In this document: one piece after another, positions 8,470 to 19,100 of the stretch
How the letters are laid out: every line of letters begins with the position of its first letter
Position numbering within the stretch: position 1 is the stretch's first letter
Assembly: GCA_964424115.1 (NCBI GenBank)
Contig: CAYRHN010000014.1
Span: 51,399-115,398, forward strand
Length of the DNA stretch: 64,000 nt
Reading direction: 5' to 3'
Origin: CAYRHN01 sp964424115
GTDB lineage: Bacteria > Chloroflexota > Anaerolineae > Anaerolineales > Anaerolineaceae
Position numbers and translations under genes: made by a program
Notes under the pieces: generated by a model
What the model saw: only the letters and a program-made list of their open reading frames with translations
Told to the model about the DNA's origin: nothing
Database searches by the model: none

Positions 8470-9849
8470 CTATTTCCACACGCCCACATAAGCCGCGTGA
8501 GCGTTGAGGTATTCGTCCAGCAGCGCTTTGGCGCGCGAGTAGGACAGCACCAGCGGGTGCGCCATCAGGGCCTGGACCGCCAGCTCGCGTGATTTTTCGC
8601 AGATCGCCTGGACGGTCAATCTTTCATACAGCTTGACATTCTGAATCAACTGGAAGGGCAGCCGCGGCACCTCCGCGACCGACAGCGGGTGCACCCCATC
8701 CCGGTCCACCCGGCAACTGACCTCCACCACATCCCCATCCGCCATGCCCGGGATCGCTCCGGCATTGGGTACATTCAGGGCAGTGGTCAGCGGCCCACCG
8801 TTCTCGATCGCCTCGATCACCGAAAGCGCCACCCCGGCGTAGCCTTCTCCGCTCTCGGCCGGGATATCGGCGTCGAACGGTACCTGGCGGTCAGCTTCCT
8901 CCATTGACATGCCGCCGTAGGCATAGTGCATATAGGTGGCGCCGCGCCGCCGCTCGTAGCCGAAGAAACAGCGCAGGGAGCGCTCTGGGTCCGCCTCCAC
9001 GCCGATCGCGTCCAGCTGGCGGACCAGGCGGTGATTGAGCTCAACGATCTCCTCGCCGCGCGTCTTGCCTTCTCCGTTGATCGCCAGGACAGCCTGCTCG
9101 GCGTAGTAATAGTAGTACAGGTATTCGTTCAAGTGCATGCCCATCTGCCGCACCAGCTCCGGCGCAAAAAGATGCTGGAAATCGCGGAGGAACTGCTCGT
9201 CGGCAAGCGCGCGCGGCAGCAGGTCATCCCCCCCATCCAGCCAGGCATGCTGGCACCAGGAGAGGTGATTGAGTCCGAATACCTCAGCCCGCACCCGCCG
9301 GGGATCGACGCCGGCCCAGGCCGCCACTGCCCCCTGCCCGCCGTTGGCCCCGTCGCAAATGCCGGCCGTGCGCGCGTAACCGGCGTCGCGCAGCGCCTGG
9401 GTGACCAGCCCGGAGGGGTTGGTGAAATTAAAGATCCACGCCCCCGGGCTGACCTGCTCAAGCAATTCCGCGTATTCCAGAATAGCCGGAATATTGCGCA
9501 GCGCCATGGCGAATCCGCCCGGTCCGGTGGTCTCCTGCCCCAGCACGCCGTGACGCAGGGCGATGCGCTCGTCCAGCGCGCGCCCCTCCTCAAACCCGGC
9601 CCGGATAGTGGTGACCACATGCCGGGCGCTGGTCAGGGCTTCACGCGCATCCGTCGTGGCTGTGATCCGGAAAGGAGAACCCGCCCGCCGCACCAGTTCG
9701 CGCCCCAACCCACCAAACAACTCCAGCTTGTGAGCGTCCACGTCCAGCAGGCACAATTCGGTGATGCCGATCCTGTCGTACCAGCGCAGCAGGGAAGTTA
9801 CAAAGAGCGGGGAGCGTACCCCGCCGCCGCCGATCAAGGTCAATTTCAT
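8470..9849 (-). CDS. glycoside hydrolase family 4 (6-phospho-glycosidase-like)
   Basis: A 459-residue protein starting MKLTLIGGGGVRSPLF, the NAD-binding Rossmann start of GH4. The ATG at 9849 is used rather than an in-frame ATG 60 codons upstream, because it begins the conserved domain and lies 4 bases after the kinase stop. FNFTNPSGLVTQAL and the Cys/His metal ligands in GICDG and FGLNHLSW match GH4 enzymes, which need NAD+ and Mn2+ and cleave by oxidation-elimination. The sequence is closest in style to 6-phospho-beta-glucosidases, but GH4 also includes alpha-glucosidases and alpha-galactosidases, so the substrate is open. Co-transcribed with a PfkB kinase and a CE7 esterase. Confidence 0.85.
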   Translation of the reverse strand: MKLTLIGGGGVRSPLFVTSLLRWYDRIGITELCLLDVDAHKLELFGGLGRELVRRAGSPFRITATTDAREALTSARHVVTTIRAGFEEGRALDERIALRHGVLGQETTGPGGFAMALRNIPAILEYAELLEQVSPGAWIFNFTNPSGLVTQALRDAGYARTAGICDGANGGQGAVAAWAGVDPRRVRAEVFGLNHLSWCQHAWLDGGDDLLPRALADEQFLRDFQHLFAPELVRQMGMHLNEYLYYYYYAEQAVLAINGEGKTRGEEIVELNHRLVRQLDAIGVEADPERSLRCFFGYERRRGATYMHYAYGGMSMEEADRQVPFDADIPAESGEGYAGVALSVIEAIENGGPLTTALNVPNAGAIPGMADGDVVEVSCRVDRDGVHPLSVAEVPRLPFQLIQNVKLYERLTVQAICEKSRELAVQALMAHPLVLSYSRAKALLDEYLNAHAAYVGVWK

Positions 9850-9853
9850 GGTT

Positions 9854-10780
9854 CTACTCCTTCGTGATCCGGCCATCCAGCCCGGATAGAATTGCTTCCA
9901 GCTGCTGCAGGGAGGGCACAGCGCTCGCCCCGCCCCGCCGGGTGACCGAAAGCCCGCCGCAGATGTTGCCCCAGCGCAGGCAGGTCTCCAACGGCTCGCC
10001 GCGCAGATGGGCTGCCAGGAAACCCGCATTGAAAGAATCGCCCGCTCCGGTGGTATCCACTACTTCCACCGGCAGGGCCGGGGAATGCAAGACCTGTCCG
10101 CCAGCCTGCGCCCAGGCGCCGTCGGCGCCGCATTTCAACACCACCAACGGGCAATACTCTGCCAGGCAGGCCAGCATTTTGAGCGGCTCGCTTTCGCCGG
10201 TCAGCTGGCAGCCTTCGCTCTGGTTCGGGGCAAAGATATCCACCGCGCGCAGCATCTCGGTCAGCCCTGGCTCCGCCAGCGTGCTGGTGGTGTACTGGCA
10301 GTCGGTGTATACCCGACCGCCGTGCTGGTGGATGAAATCCACAAAACGCAAATTCTCTGCCGAGCCTTCGAAAGGCGCATTCACCACCCAGCGCGGGCGA
10401 AGCTGTTCCACCATCGCATAAGGCAGTTCATCGTTAAGAGGATCCTGATAGCTAATAAAACCCCGGTCGTTGGCAAAGGAAAAGGACAGGCTCAGGCTGC
10501 GGAACGGGCGCTCCAGCGTCTCCAGGCAGGAAGTATCCAACCCCTCGCGCGCGGCTTCCTCGCGGACAAAGCGGCTGAACAGGTCGGTCCCCAGGGTTGC
10601 CCGCCAACGTACATCCACCCCCAGGCGGTGCAGAGCAGCGGCAAGGATAAATGCCCCGCCCGGAGCGATCTCCATGTTTTCACCAAACAGGTCGGCGCCC
10701 AGGCGCGGCACCTCCGGCAGCCCGGTGATGATCAGGTCGCAGAAATATTCGCCCAACACCAGTACATCGATTTCCGGCAT
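9854..10780 (-). CDS. PfkB-family carbohydrate kinase
   Basis: A 308-residue ribokinase-type sugar kinase. The signatures are a Gly-rich N-terminal segment (PGGAFILAAALHRLG) and the C-terminal DTTGAGDSFNAGF, which contains the catalytic Asp and the anion hole. The specific sugar cannot be read from the sequence. It is the first gene of an operon with GH4 and CE7 enzymes. The start codon is only 6 bases downstream of a perfect TATAAT, and there is no Shine-Dalgarno, so the mRNA is probably leaderless. Confidence 0.87.
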   Translation of the reverse strand: MPEIDVLVLGEYFCDLIITGLPEVPRLGADLFGENMEIAPGGAFILAAALHRLGVDVRWRATLGTDLFSRFVREEAAREGLDTSCLETLERPFRSLSLSFSFANDRGFISYQDPLNDELPYAMVEQLRPRWVVNAPFEGSAENLRFVDFIHQHGGRVYTDCQYTTSTLAEPGLTEMLRAVDIFAPNQSEGCQLTGESEPLKMLACLAEYCPLVVLKCGADGAWAQAGGQVLHSPALPVEVVDTTGAGDSFNAGFLAAHLRGEPLETCLRWGNICGGLSVTRRGGASAVPSLQQLEAILSGLDGRITKE

Positions 10781-10786
10781 AGGCTA

Positions 10787-10792
10787 ATTATA
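10787..10792 (-). promoter_or_regulatory. -10 box for a probably leaderless pfkB transcript
   Basis: On the minus strand TATAAT is followed by six bases (TAGCCT) and then the kinase ATG. Transcription should start at or next to the ATG. The -35 region is weak. The same -10/6-base/ATG spacing occurs before mutL and the glutaredoxin gene. Confidence 0.5.
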
Positions 10793-10808
10793 GTCCTCTC
10801 CAATCCGC

Positions 10809-10837
10809 TTGACAGGCAGTGTACAATTTAATCAAAT
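10809..10837 (+). promoter_or_regulatory. putative promoter of the CHAT/FGE fusion gene
   Basis: A perfect TTGACA (10809-10814) is followed 17 bp later by TCAAAT (10832-10837), 4 of 6 matches to the -10 consensus. The expected transcript starts about 28 bases before the ATG at 10872. A closer TACAAT at 10822 is only 7 bp from the -35 and so cannot pair with it. Confidence 0.45.
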
Positions 10838-10871
10838 ATCCCGATCAATAAAAAGAACAGGAGTGTGGAGC

Positions 10872-13800
10872 ATGTATTGTCCAAATTGCGGTCAAAGAAC
10901 TGCCGATACTGCCCTCTTTTGTACCAACTGCGGCACAAAACTGCCCCGCCCGGCCTCCACTCTCGCTGGAGCAGCGCTGCCGCCTGTGCCCGTGAAGCTT
11001 GTCGGAGAACCGGGATTGCCCCCTGTGCCGGTCAAGCTGGTTGGGGATGAAGCCAACCTGCCTCCTGCGCCGGTTCGCCTGGCGGACGACGCGCCTGTTC
11101 CGGTCAAATTGGTCGATGAACCCGTGCCGGTAAAATTGGTGGAAGACATGCCTGCACAAAAGGCTCCCGGCGCGCCACAGGCCGAAGCCGAATCGCTGGA
11201 AGATATCCAGGAGGCGATCAAGCCGCCAGAGAAGGATGTCTTCCGCATCCGCTTTGGCGTGCAGATTGGTCAGCCTTTTCTGGAAGTGCAGGCGCCGGGC
11301 GCCAAGAAGCCCATCACAGCGCCTTTCAACGCCCCTTACGATACAGCCGGCCGCGCCACACTTCTCGCGCAACTGCAGGAAGGCGCTCAAGCAACCCCCC
11401 AAATAGCCGGATTGCACCAGCAGACCGGTGCGGCTTTGTTGGCCTCGCTCTTCCCCGATCCGGCTATACGCAAGGAATTGGCCCGGGCAGCCGAGAGTGC
11501 CTTCAGCCGCCACAAACCGCTTACCGTTCAGATGCGCTTTGATTCCAATGCAGTCGAGCAGGCGCAACTTCCCTGGGAGTTGCTCTATGACGGCAACCAC
11601 CACCTCTCCCTGGCCGAGGATATCCACCTCAACCGCTATGTGACCTTCTTTGGAGACCGCCAACCCTTTAAACCGGTCGAGCCGGTGCGGGTGCTGTTCG
11701 TGATCGCCCGCCCTAACGATCAGGCCGACCTGCCGCTCTACGAGCGCGACGCGATGGTGCAGGAGCTGCGCCGCTTGGCCAACCTGGGCAAGGTCGAGAT
11801 CACCATCCTGGAACAGGCTACCTTCGCCAACTTCGCCCTGGAAGCACAAACCGGGAAATTCCATATCGTTCACTTTGACGGCCACGGCAGCTTTGAAGGC
11901 GAGGGCTTGCTGTGCTTTGAAAACCCGGCCGGCGGAACTGATCCTGTCTCGGCCTCGCAGATGGCCCAGGCGCTGCAGGACAGCGGCGTGCGCCTGGTGG
12001 TGTTGAGCGCCTGCATGTCTGCCACCGTGGGCGGCAACAGCGTCTTCAACAGCACTGCACCCGCCCTCATCCGCGCCAAAATTCCGGCCGTGGTGGCGCA
12101 CCAGTTTTCGGTGCCGTTCACTGCCTCGTTGGCCTTCGTCAAGGCTTTTTATAACGCCATCGGACACGGCGCTTCCATCTCCGCGGCGGTGGCGGATGGG
12201 CGCCAGGCCATCGCCCAGGATCCACAAGCTCCGGCGGTCTGGTTCTACCCGGTCCTCTACCTGCGTTCTGCCACCGGCGACGGCTACTTCTTCTCCGAAT
12301 CGCCGCTGGACGACCTGGAGCTAGCGCTGGGCGACCTGGCCCAGATGACCCTGGAGTGGGCCCACCAGACCCTGGAAGACCAGCTGCTCTACCCCGAAGG
12401 CCGCCCCACCTGGCAGGGCGGCGAGATCACCCCGGACAATTACCTCGACCTGCTGGATGCGTTGATCCCTCCCACCCTGCCGCAGTCGGTCGATATCCCG
12501 GAGGTGGGCGAGATGCTGCTCATCCCTGCTGGCGAGGTCACCCTCGGCTCCAGCGAAGAACAGATCCAACAACTCGAAACAAAAGTGGATCGCGCTGCTG
12601 AAAAATACCTGGACAAGGTCTGCGAGGATGTCCGGGCAATCACCTTGGAGATCTACGGCAAACAGATGACCGAAGAAGAGGCCCGAGAGAGTGCCGAGGA
12701 TATGGAAGGGGATACCATTCAAACGGCCGTGCAGCAGATGAAAGAAACCCTCAAGCTGGAAACACCGCAGCACACGGTTTTCCTGGAGGATTATTACATC
12801 GCCCGCCAGCCGCTGTCCTTCCGCCAGTGGTGGGCTTTCGTCCAGGACGGGGGCTACCGCCGAAAAGAATTCTGGGAGCAAAGGCGGTGGGAAGAGATGA
12901 CCCAGGGTGATCTCGCAATCCAGCAAATGCTCTCACAAGAAGACAGGATCAAATATTATCACGCCTTCGATCCCACATTATCTGGCACATTCGGATTCTC
13001 ACTGGTCGTTGAACAGCAGATGTGGAACCTGCGCAAAGAATATGCCCGCAAAATGGCCTCCAATCCCGGTACAACTACGCCCATGGAAGGCGGAGCCAGC
13101 GAATGGCAGGCCTACCTGAACGGAGTAGAGCAGATCACGCGAGGGATCACCGACCCTGCCAATGGGAACCTGCTCTGCCCCTGGTTCCGCTGGCTGGGTT
13201 GGATCAGCGGGTATTGGGCCAGCATCCCGCTGACCCTGGCCCCCAAGGCGGCCAATGAGCAGCCCAAGAAGATCCGCTTCCCCGGATATCCGGACATCGG
13301 CAAGGAGGTCGGCCGGGAATTCTCGCCCGCGTCCCTGCCCACCGTGCAGCGCTGCCTGGAATTGAATCCCACGATGCCGGTGTACTATGAAGAAGCGGTG
13401 GCTTTTTGTAAATGGGCCAGCCAGAAGAGCATCGAACGCCATGGCGAGCACGCCGCGCTGTTCTTCCTGCCATTTGAAGCCGAGTGGGAAAAGGCCGCCC
13501 GGGGAACGGATGGGCGCATCTACCCGTGGGGGGATGAATTCCGGACGGAGATTGCCAACGCGCAGAATGGCTATGCCGCGGCGGCCAGTCCGTATGGGGT
13601 GGAGGGTATGTGCTGTGGCAACCTCCACGATGATTTGCATGTTTATCGAACCGGCGTCCAATATCGCGAACCCCTGCAATCCTCCGCCGAATGGACGGGC
13701 AGCGAGTACAAAGCCTACCCGCTGGATAATAACACCATCCACGCCAGGAACTTTGGCACAGGCATGATCCGCGGGGACGACCAGGCTGTGTTTAGCCTGG

Positions 13801-13934
13801 CTGATACCCGCGCGATCACCTGCCGCTGCGCCGGGATCCGAACCTTCTTGACCCTCGATCGCTCCCGCATGGCCCGCGTGCGCGTGGCCAGCCACGCCAC
13901 CGGCGCGCTGCGCCGGATCAAATTGGAGGAATAA
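10872..13934 (+). CDS. zinc-ribbon / CHAT protease / FGE-sulfatase-like fusion protein
   Basis: A 1020-residue cytoplasmic protein. The ATG at 10872 (preceded by AGGAG and GGAG) opens a zinc ribbon, CPNCG...CTNCG. Residues ~35-110 are a Pro/Val linker repeating PVPVKLV. A CHAT (caspase-like) domain follows at about 270-490, with the likely dyad His338 in HFDGHG and Cys381 in LSACMSA. The C-terminal ~470 residues are an FGE-sulfatase (SUMF1-like) domain: EMLLIPAGEVTLGS, YYIARQPLSFRQWWAFV, LPFEAEWEKAARG, AEWTG and CRCAGIR. Large insertions interrupt the FGE fold. CHAT and FGE-like domains are both known from regulated bacterial conflict systems; here they are fused. The GH44 gene follows after 6 bases. 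Confidence 0.8.
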   Translation: MYCPNCGQRTADTALFCTNCGTKLPRPASTLAGAALPPVPVKLVGEPGLPPVPVKLVGDEANLPPAPVRLADDAPVPVKLVDEPVPVKLVEDMPAQKAPGAPQAEAESLEDIQEAIKPPEKDVFRIRFGVQIGQPFLEVQAPGAKKPITAPFNAPYDTAGRATLLAQLQEGAQATPQIAGLHQQTGAALLASLFPDPAIRKELARAAESAFSRHKPLTVQMRFDSNAVEQAQLPWELLYDGNHHLSLAEDIHLNRYVTFFGDRQPFKPVEPVRVLFVIARPNDQADLPLYERDAMVQELRRLANLGKVEITILEQATFANFALEAQTGKFHIVHFDGHGSFEGEGLLCFENPAGGTDPVSASQMAQALQDSGVRLVVLSACMSATVGGNSVFNSTAPALIRAKIPAVVAHQFSVPFTASLAFVKAFYNAIGHGASISAAVADGRQAIAQDPQAPAVWFYPVLYLRSATGDGYFFSESPLDDLELALGDLAQMTLEWAHQTLEDQLLYPEGRPTWQGGEITPDNYLDLLDALIPPTLPQSVDIPEVGEMLLIPAGEVTLGSSEEQIQQLETKVDRAAEKYLDKVCEDVRAITLEIYGKQMTEEEARESAEDMEGDTIQTAVQQMKETLKLETPQHTVFLEDYYIARQPLSFRQWWAFVQDGGYRRKEFWEQRRWEEMTQGDLAIQQMLSQEDRIKYYHAFDPTLSGTFGFSLVVEQQMWNLRKEYARKMASNPGTTTPMEGGASEWQAYLNGVEQITRGITDPANGNLLCPWFRWLGWISGYWASIPLTLAPKAANEQPKKIRFPGYPDIGKEVGREFSPASLPTVQRCLELNPTMPVYYEEAVAFCKWASQKSIERHGEHAALFFLPFEAEWEKAARGTDGRIYPWGDEFRTEIANAQNGYAAAASPYGVEGMCCGNLHDDLHVYRTGVQYREPLQSSAEWTGSEYKAYPLDNNTIHARNFGTGMIRGDDQAVFSLADTRAITCRCAGIRTFLTLDRSRMARVRVASHATGALRRIKLEE

Positions 13935-13940
13935 CCAGGC

Positions 13941-16106
13941 ATGCTTCGTATCCTCTTCACTGCCCTCTTTCTCCTCTCGCTTTTTCCCGCCCAGCCTGTT
14001 CAGGCCAAGGCCACCACCATCTTGTACAGCGACAGCCTGGCCTCCGGCTGGGGCAACTGGTCGTGGAATGCGACCATCAATTGGGCCTCCACCGCGGCAG
14101 TCCACAGCGGCAGCAATTCTATCGCGGTGACCTTTTCCCAGGGTTGGGATGGGCTGCAGGTCGGGTGGCAGGGCGCCCAGCCTTTGGAACTAAGTGAAAA
14201 CAGCAGCCTGATCTTCTGGGCGCACGGCGGATCTTCCGGCGGGCAGACGGTGCGCGTCTCCATCGGCAATGATTGCGTGGATGCTGGCCTGGATATTACC
14301 CTGGCCGCCGGAGCCTGGACGCGCTACGAGATTCCCCTCGACCCGCTCGGCCTGCCGGCGCAGATCACCCATATCACCTGGTTCAATAACACCAACGGGA
14401 GCCAGGCGGTGTTCTACCTGGACGATATCAGCCTGCAAAGCTCCGCAAAGGCCGCCCCGCGCGTCCAGGCTGCCGGGCCGGCCCTGAATGTGGATGCACG
14501 GTTCGGGGCAGCACGGCATGAGATCAGCCCCTATATTTACGGGATGAGTTTCGCCGGCGAAGCGCTGGTGGGAGAATTGCAGCTCCCCCTGCGCCGCTGG
14601 GGTGGAAACTCGGTTACCCGTTACAACTGGCAGAACGATACCTCCAACCGGGGTTTTGACTGGTATTTCGAGAACATCCCCGAGGATAATCCACAGCCCG
14701 GCCTGCTGCCGAACGGCTCCGCGGCCGACCGCTTTGTGGAACAGGATCAACGCACTCACACCGCCACTGCCCTGACCATTCCGATCATCGGCTGGGTAGC
14801 CAAGGCGCGCGCCGTGGCCTGCGGGTTCAGCATCGCCAAGTACGGCGCGCAGGAAGATTCCGACTGGCAGTGGCAGCCAGATTGCGGCAACGGCATCCTC
14901 AGCGGCACAGGCCAGCCAGTCACTGGCAGCGACCCCAACGATACCAGCACAGCCGTCACCCCGGCCTTTATCCAATCCTGGATCAGCCACCTGACTGCCA
15001 AATACGGCACATCAGAAGAAGGCGGGGTACAGTTTTATATTCTGGACAACGAACCTATGCTGTGGAATTCGACCCACCGCGATGCACACCCCACCCCCAC
15101 CAGCTACGACGAGATCATGCAGCGCTCGCTGGATTACGCCGCGGCGGTCAAGCAGTCCGACCCCAGCGCGCAGGTGATCGGCCCGGCTGTGTGGGGCTGG
15201 ACGGCCTACTTCTGGTCCGCCCTGGACGCTGCCCCCGGCGGAGAGTGGTGGAACCACCCGCTCGACCGATTGGCGCACGGCAATATTCCTTTCATCGAGT
15301 GGTATTTGCAGCAAATGCAGGTTTATGAGACGCAGCACGGCCTGCGCCTGCTGGATTACCTGGATGTGCATTACTACCCCCAGGCAGGCGGAGTCTTCTC
15401 CGACCAGGCCGGGGATGCCGAGACCCAGGCGCTGCGCCTGCGCTCCACCCGTTCGCTGTGGGATGCCTCCTACGTGGATGAAAGTTGGATCGGTGAAGCG
15501 GTGCGCCTGATCCCGCGCATGCGCGAATGGGTAGATGAAAATTACCCCGGCACCCATACCGCCATTGGGGAATATAGTTGGGGGGCGATGTGTCACATCA
15601 GTGGCGCGCTGGCCCAGGCGAATGTGCTGGGCATCTTTGGCCGCGAGGGATTGGATATGGCCGAGCTATGGGGGCCGCCAGAGACCAACGAGCCCGGCGC
15701 CTTCGCCTTCCGCATGTACCTGAACTACGATGGAAATGGCGGAAAATTCGGCAATCAGAGCCTGCCGGCAACCTCCACCGACCAGGAACAGATAGCGGTG
15801 TTTGCCGCGCTGCGCGGCAGCGACATGGCCCTGACCGTGATGGTGGTCAATAAATCCACCCAGGACCTGGAAAGCCCGCTAACTATCCAGGGGGTAACCT
15901 TGCCTGCCGCAGCGTCGGTTTACCGCTACGACGCCTCTAACCTGGCGGCCATCCAGCACCCGGCGGATATTCCCCTCAGCGGGGCGCAATTCAGCGCCGT
16001 CTACCCGGCCCGGTCGATCACCCTGCTGGTCATCCCGCAACCGTCCTGGCGATTGTACCTGCCGCTGGTTTCGCGCATCCCCCAGGCGGTGAAAAAACTC
16101 CATTAG
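13941..16106 (+). CDS. secreted GH44 endoglucanase-like glycoside hydrolase
   Basis: A 721-residue exported enzyme. The signal peptide covers about the first 24 residues. A ~140-residue jelly-roll carbohydrate-binding-like domain follows (GWGNWSW, SGSNSIAV, FYLDDISL). The GH44 catalytic domain starts near residue 180 with ARHEISPYIYGMSF and LPLRRWGGNSVTRYNWQ. The likely acid/base Glu is in YILDNEPMLW and the nucleophile Glu in IGEYSWG. GH44 enzymes cleave beta-1,4-glucan or xyloglucan. LYLPLVSR occurs 10 residues before the C-terminus. The ATG is 6 bases after the CHAT gene stop, and its ribosome-binding region (GGAGGAATAA) overlaps the end of that gene, so translation may be coupled. Confidence 0.87.
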   Translation: MLRILFTALFLLSLFPAQPVQAKATTILYSDSLASGWGNWSWNATINWASTAAVHSGSNSIAVTFSQGWDGLQVGWQGAQPLELSENSSLIFWAHGGSSGGQTVRVSIGNDCVDAGLDITLAAGAWTRYEIPLDPLGLPAQITHITWFNNTNGSQAVFYLDDISLQSSAKAAPRVQAAGPALNVDARFGAARHEISPYIYGMSFAGEALVGELQLPLRRWGGNSVTRYNWQNDTSNRGFDWYFENIPEDNPQPGLLPNGSAADRFVEQDQRTHTATALTIPIIGWVAKARAVACGFSIAKYGAQEDSDWQWQPDCGNGILSGTGQPVTGSDPNDTSTAVTPAFIQSWISHLTAKYGTSEEGGVQFYILDNEPMLWNSTHRDAHPTPTSYDEIMQRSLDYAAAVKQSDPSAQVIGPAVWGWTAYFWSALDAAPGGEWWNHPLDRLAHGNIPFIEWYLQQMQVYETQHGLRLLDYLDVHYYPQAGGVFSDQAGDAETQALRLRSTRSLWDASYVDESWIGEAVRLIPRMREWVDENYPGTHTAIGEYSWGAMCHISGALAQANVLGIFGREGLDMAELWGPPETNEPGAFAFRMYLNYDGNGGKFGNQSLPATSTDQEQIAVFAALRGSDMALTVMVVNKSTQDLESPLTIQGVTLPAAASVYRYDASNLAAIQHPADIPLSGAQFSAVYPARSITLLVIPQPSWRLYLPLVSRIPQAVKKLH

Positions 16107-16110
16107 AACC

Positions 16111-16144
16111 CCGTAGGGGTGGGATCTCTCACCCACCCCTACGG
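16111..16144. terminator. GC-rich hairpin between convergent genes
   Basis: A perfect 13-bp stem, CCGTAGGGGTGGG pairing with its complement around an 8-base loop, lies directly after the GH44 stop and before the stop of the SBP gene on the other strand. No T-run follows, so it could be a bidirectional terminator or a dispersed repeat; a related CCCCTACGG sequence occurs near 46045. Confidence 0.55.
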
Positions 16145-16153
16145 AAACCCATT

Positions 16154-19100
16154 CTATCGCTTGACCATCGGTAAATAGAGCAGGATCATTCCCTGCGCCT
16201 CCGCGCCCGACGAGACGCTTTCCGCGTACGTATCGCTGCCCAGGTAGTGCGCCAGCAGCAAATGCCAGCCGGGCGAGAGGGTGACATCCAGCGCTGCCGT
16301 TCCGGCAACCAGGTTGACCGTGCCCAACTCCTTGGTACCGTCCATGAAGACCACCTGACCATCCACTGTGACTGGCGGGGGCACCTTGCCCACCGGTATA
16401 CCCACCATGGCTACCAGATGGGCAGCATTGGTTGGGCTGATCGTGGCCGCCAACGAAGTTAGGGTGACGGCCTTGGGCGGGGCAAAGGTGGCAAACTCCG
16501 ACAGGTGGCAGATATGCACGGTCAGGATATTATTGACCATGTCCAGGCCCTTCAGATAATCCAACCCTGTGCAGGTATCCGCGGCATCCAGCCAGCTGCT
16601 GGTGGGCACATCCCAATAATAGAGGGCCAGGTTAGCCTCTACCATCCCGGCCAGGTCGCTGTCGCTGTATTCCAGCGTGACCGTGACCGGCTGGGCAAAA
16701 GTGTATGTCTCCAAAGGAACGCCGCCTTCCGAGGCGGTCAGGCTGAAGGCCGAGCCGGCGAACTGGTAGGCATTGTCCTGTTGGGCGGGCGCGGTCTGCT
16801 GAACCAGTTCCACCGTCACCGTGCTGGTGGCCGCGCCAGAGGGGATGTCCACCGTGGTCTGGTTGTTCTGCGGATCGCTGACGACGATCTGGGCCGCGGA
16901 GCCGGGATCGACCTGGGATGCAACCGGCAGCGGGTCGAGATGGAAATCAATATGCTCCCAGGTGGCATCCGGAAGCACATAATTCTTCACATTCCCATAG
17001 GACTCGGCGGTCAACAAGGCATCGCTCAATCCATACAGGGAATCCGAGCCGAGCACATCCACCGTACCACCCAGCAGCGCCACCTCAACATTCGCAGGAT
17101 CTATGAACTTGATCTCCAGGTTGGCGGTCTTGGGCGCCAAATCGGAAGGCGCGTAGGGGTTGGCGCTGAAGACCATCTTGTCGCCCTTGATCCAGTTGGA
17201 AAGCACATAAGGACCAACGCCTAACGGTTTATCGGTGATCTCCAACAGGCTGGACCAGTTGGCATGCGGGACGTTCTTCAGCATGTAGCCGGTATACGGC
17301 CCGGAGGTGGTGATGATCTGGTGAGCCGGGTAATACCCGTAAGGGGCCAGATAATAAAGCGGGTTTTGGTAACCCGGCACGTAAGTGACTGTGTAGGTGT
17401 TGGTGCCGTTGGTGGCGAACTGCACGTTCACCGTCCGGTCGCACATGGAATAATCCTGCGCACCGGTAGCCGGGTCGCAGGCCACCTGTTTACCCAACTT
17501 GAAGTCGTCGATGGTCAGCGCAACCCCGTCCGACCACTTCAGGTCGTTGCGCCATTTGTAGGTCACCACCAACTGGTTCATATAGACGCCGGAGGAGGTC
17601 ATGGGAACCTTATTGCCCATGGAGTCATAGACCAGCATGCCGTCTGCCATCGTGGTCACATGGCCATTGGCGTCCACTGCCTTGTCTCCGATGTTGACTG
17701 GCACCGGATTGTTCAATGCCAGGCCGTTCTCGACGGTCGAATTTTGCAGGGTCAGACGCGGGGTGGGTTCGTAGTTCAAGCTCAAATAAGAACGCGGGTT
17801 GATCAAGTAATTGGCCAGGTCGCCCCCAAATCCCTGATAACCGATCAGCGTATACAGCGAAGCCGGTTCGCTGCCAACCCCCAGAACGATCTTGCTCTTG
17901 CCAGGGATCTGCCAGTTCTGAACATTATAGACATAGAAATCCTCGCCGGGGGTGGGGGCAAATCCGACCAGGTTAGACACTGCCGAGAAGAACTTGGCCC
18001 GGTTAAAGAGCGGCAGGGTGGGCAAGTCAGCCGTGTATTCCTGCTGGACGGTCATGTAATCCACTACCCGTTGGGCGCGTTCCAGGGTGTGGTTGGCGCG
18101 GATCAGTGCCTGGGATGCAGTTGGGTTGCACCAACCAGCGTCATTCTGTCCGTACCAGCCGTTCAAAGCGCCGGGGATCTGGTCGCAGGCAAAGAGGGTT
18201 TCTGCGCCCGGGTCAGTCTGCCCCACCCAGGCAAATTCACCCAGCTCGAAATCGCGGCGGGCCAGGCCAATAGCAGTTCCAAACCACCAGTTGGATGAGT
18301 AATGCTGGCGAAGGACGCGGATACCACATTCAGCCATCTGCTCCGCGAAGAGCTGCGTCCAGGTTTGGCGGATATTTGTTGTCGTGGTAGTAATCTTTAG
18401 CGCCAGTTCCTCTCCCTGGGCATTAAAACGGTACCCGTTCTCACCCACCGTCCATCCGGAAGCCTCCAACAGCGCCCGCCCGGCATCCGGGTTAAACTCA
18501 TAGAGGGTCAGTGCGGAATCCCCGGCATAGAAAGGCGATTCCTTGGAAATGAAGCTGTTCATGACCAGGTTTTGCGCCTGGGCATCGCTGATGCCGTAGT
18601 ACCCCGCCTTGAGCAGATCGACCTTGTTCGTGCAGTAGGCGATCGCCTTGCGCACGTTCGGATCGGCGGTCGGCTTGATCGTGTCCGGCACATATTCCAG
18701 ATTGAAGTCGGCATGTTCCCAGGTGGCACCGGGAACGACAAAATTCTTGACCTTACCGGCTGTTTCGGCATCCACCAGGTTCTGGGTCAGGCCGGCAAGG
18801 TTGATGGGGTCTAACACATCAATGATGCCGTTGATCACGTGGGATTCCAGTTCCGATGGTGTGGCAAACCACTTGATATAGACCGTCGGAGTGACTGGCG
18901 CCAGATCGTCAGGAGCGAATGGGTTGGCAGTGAATATCAGCCGGTCCCCATGCCACCACTCGACGATCTGGTACGGCCCTACTCCCAAAGGCAGGTTCGT
19001 TATCTCGTTTAAAGTATTCCATTCCGATGGAGGAATATCTTTTAATTGGAAGCCGTAAAATGGAATGCTGCTGGTGATCACCTGGTGCGCCGGGTAATAG

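Noticed and set aside
10822..10827. TACAAT as the -10 box of the CHAT gene
   Set aside because: It is only 7 bp from the perfect TTGACA; the hexamer at 10832-10837 gives the proper 17-bp spacing.
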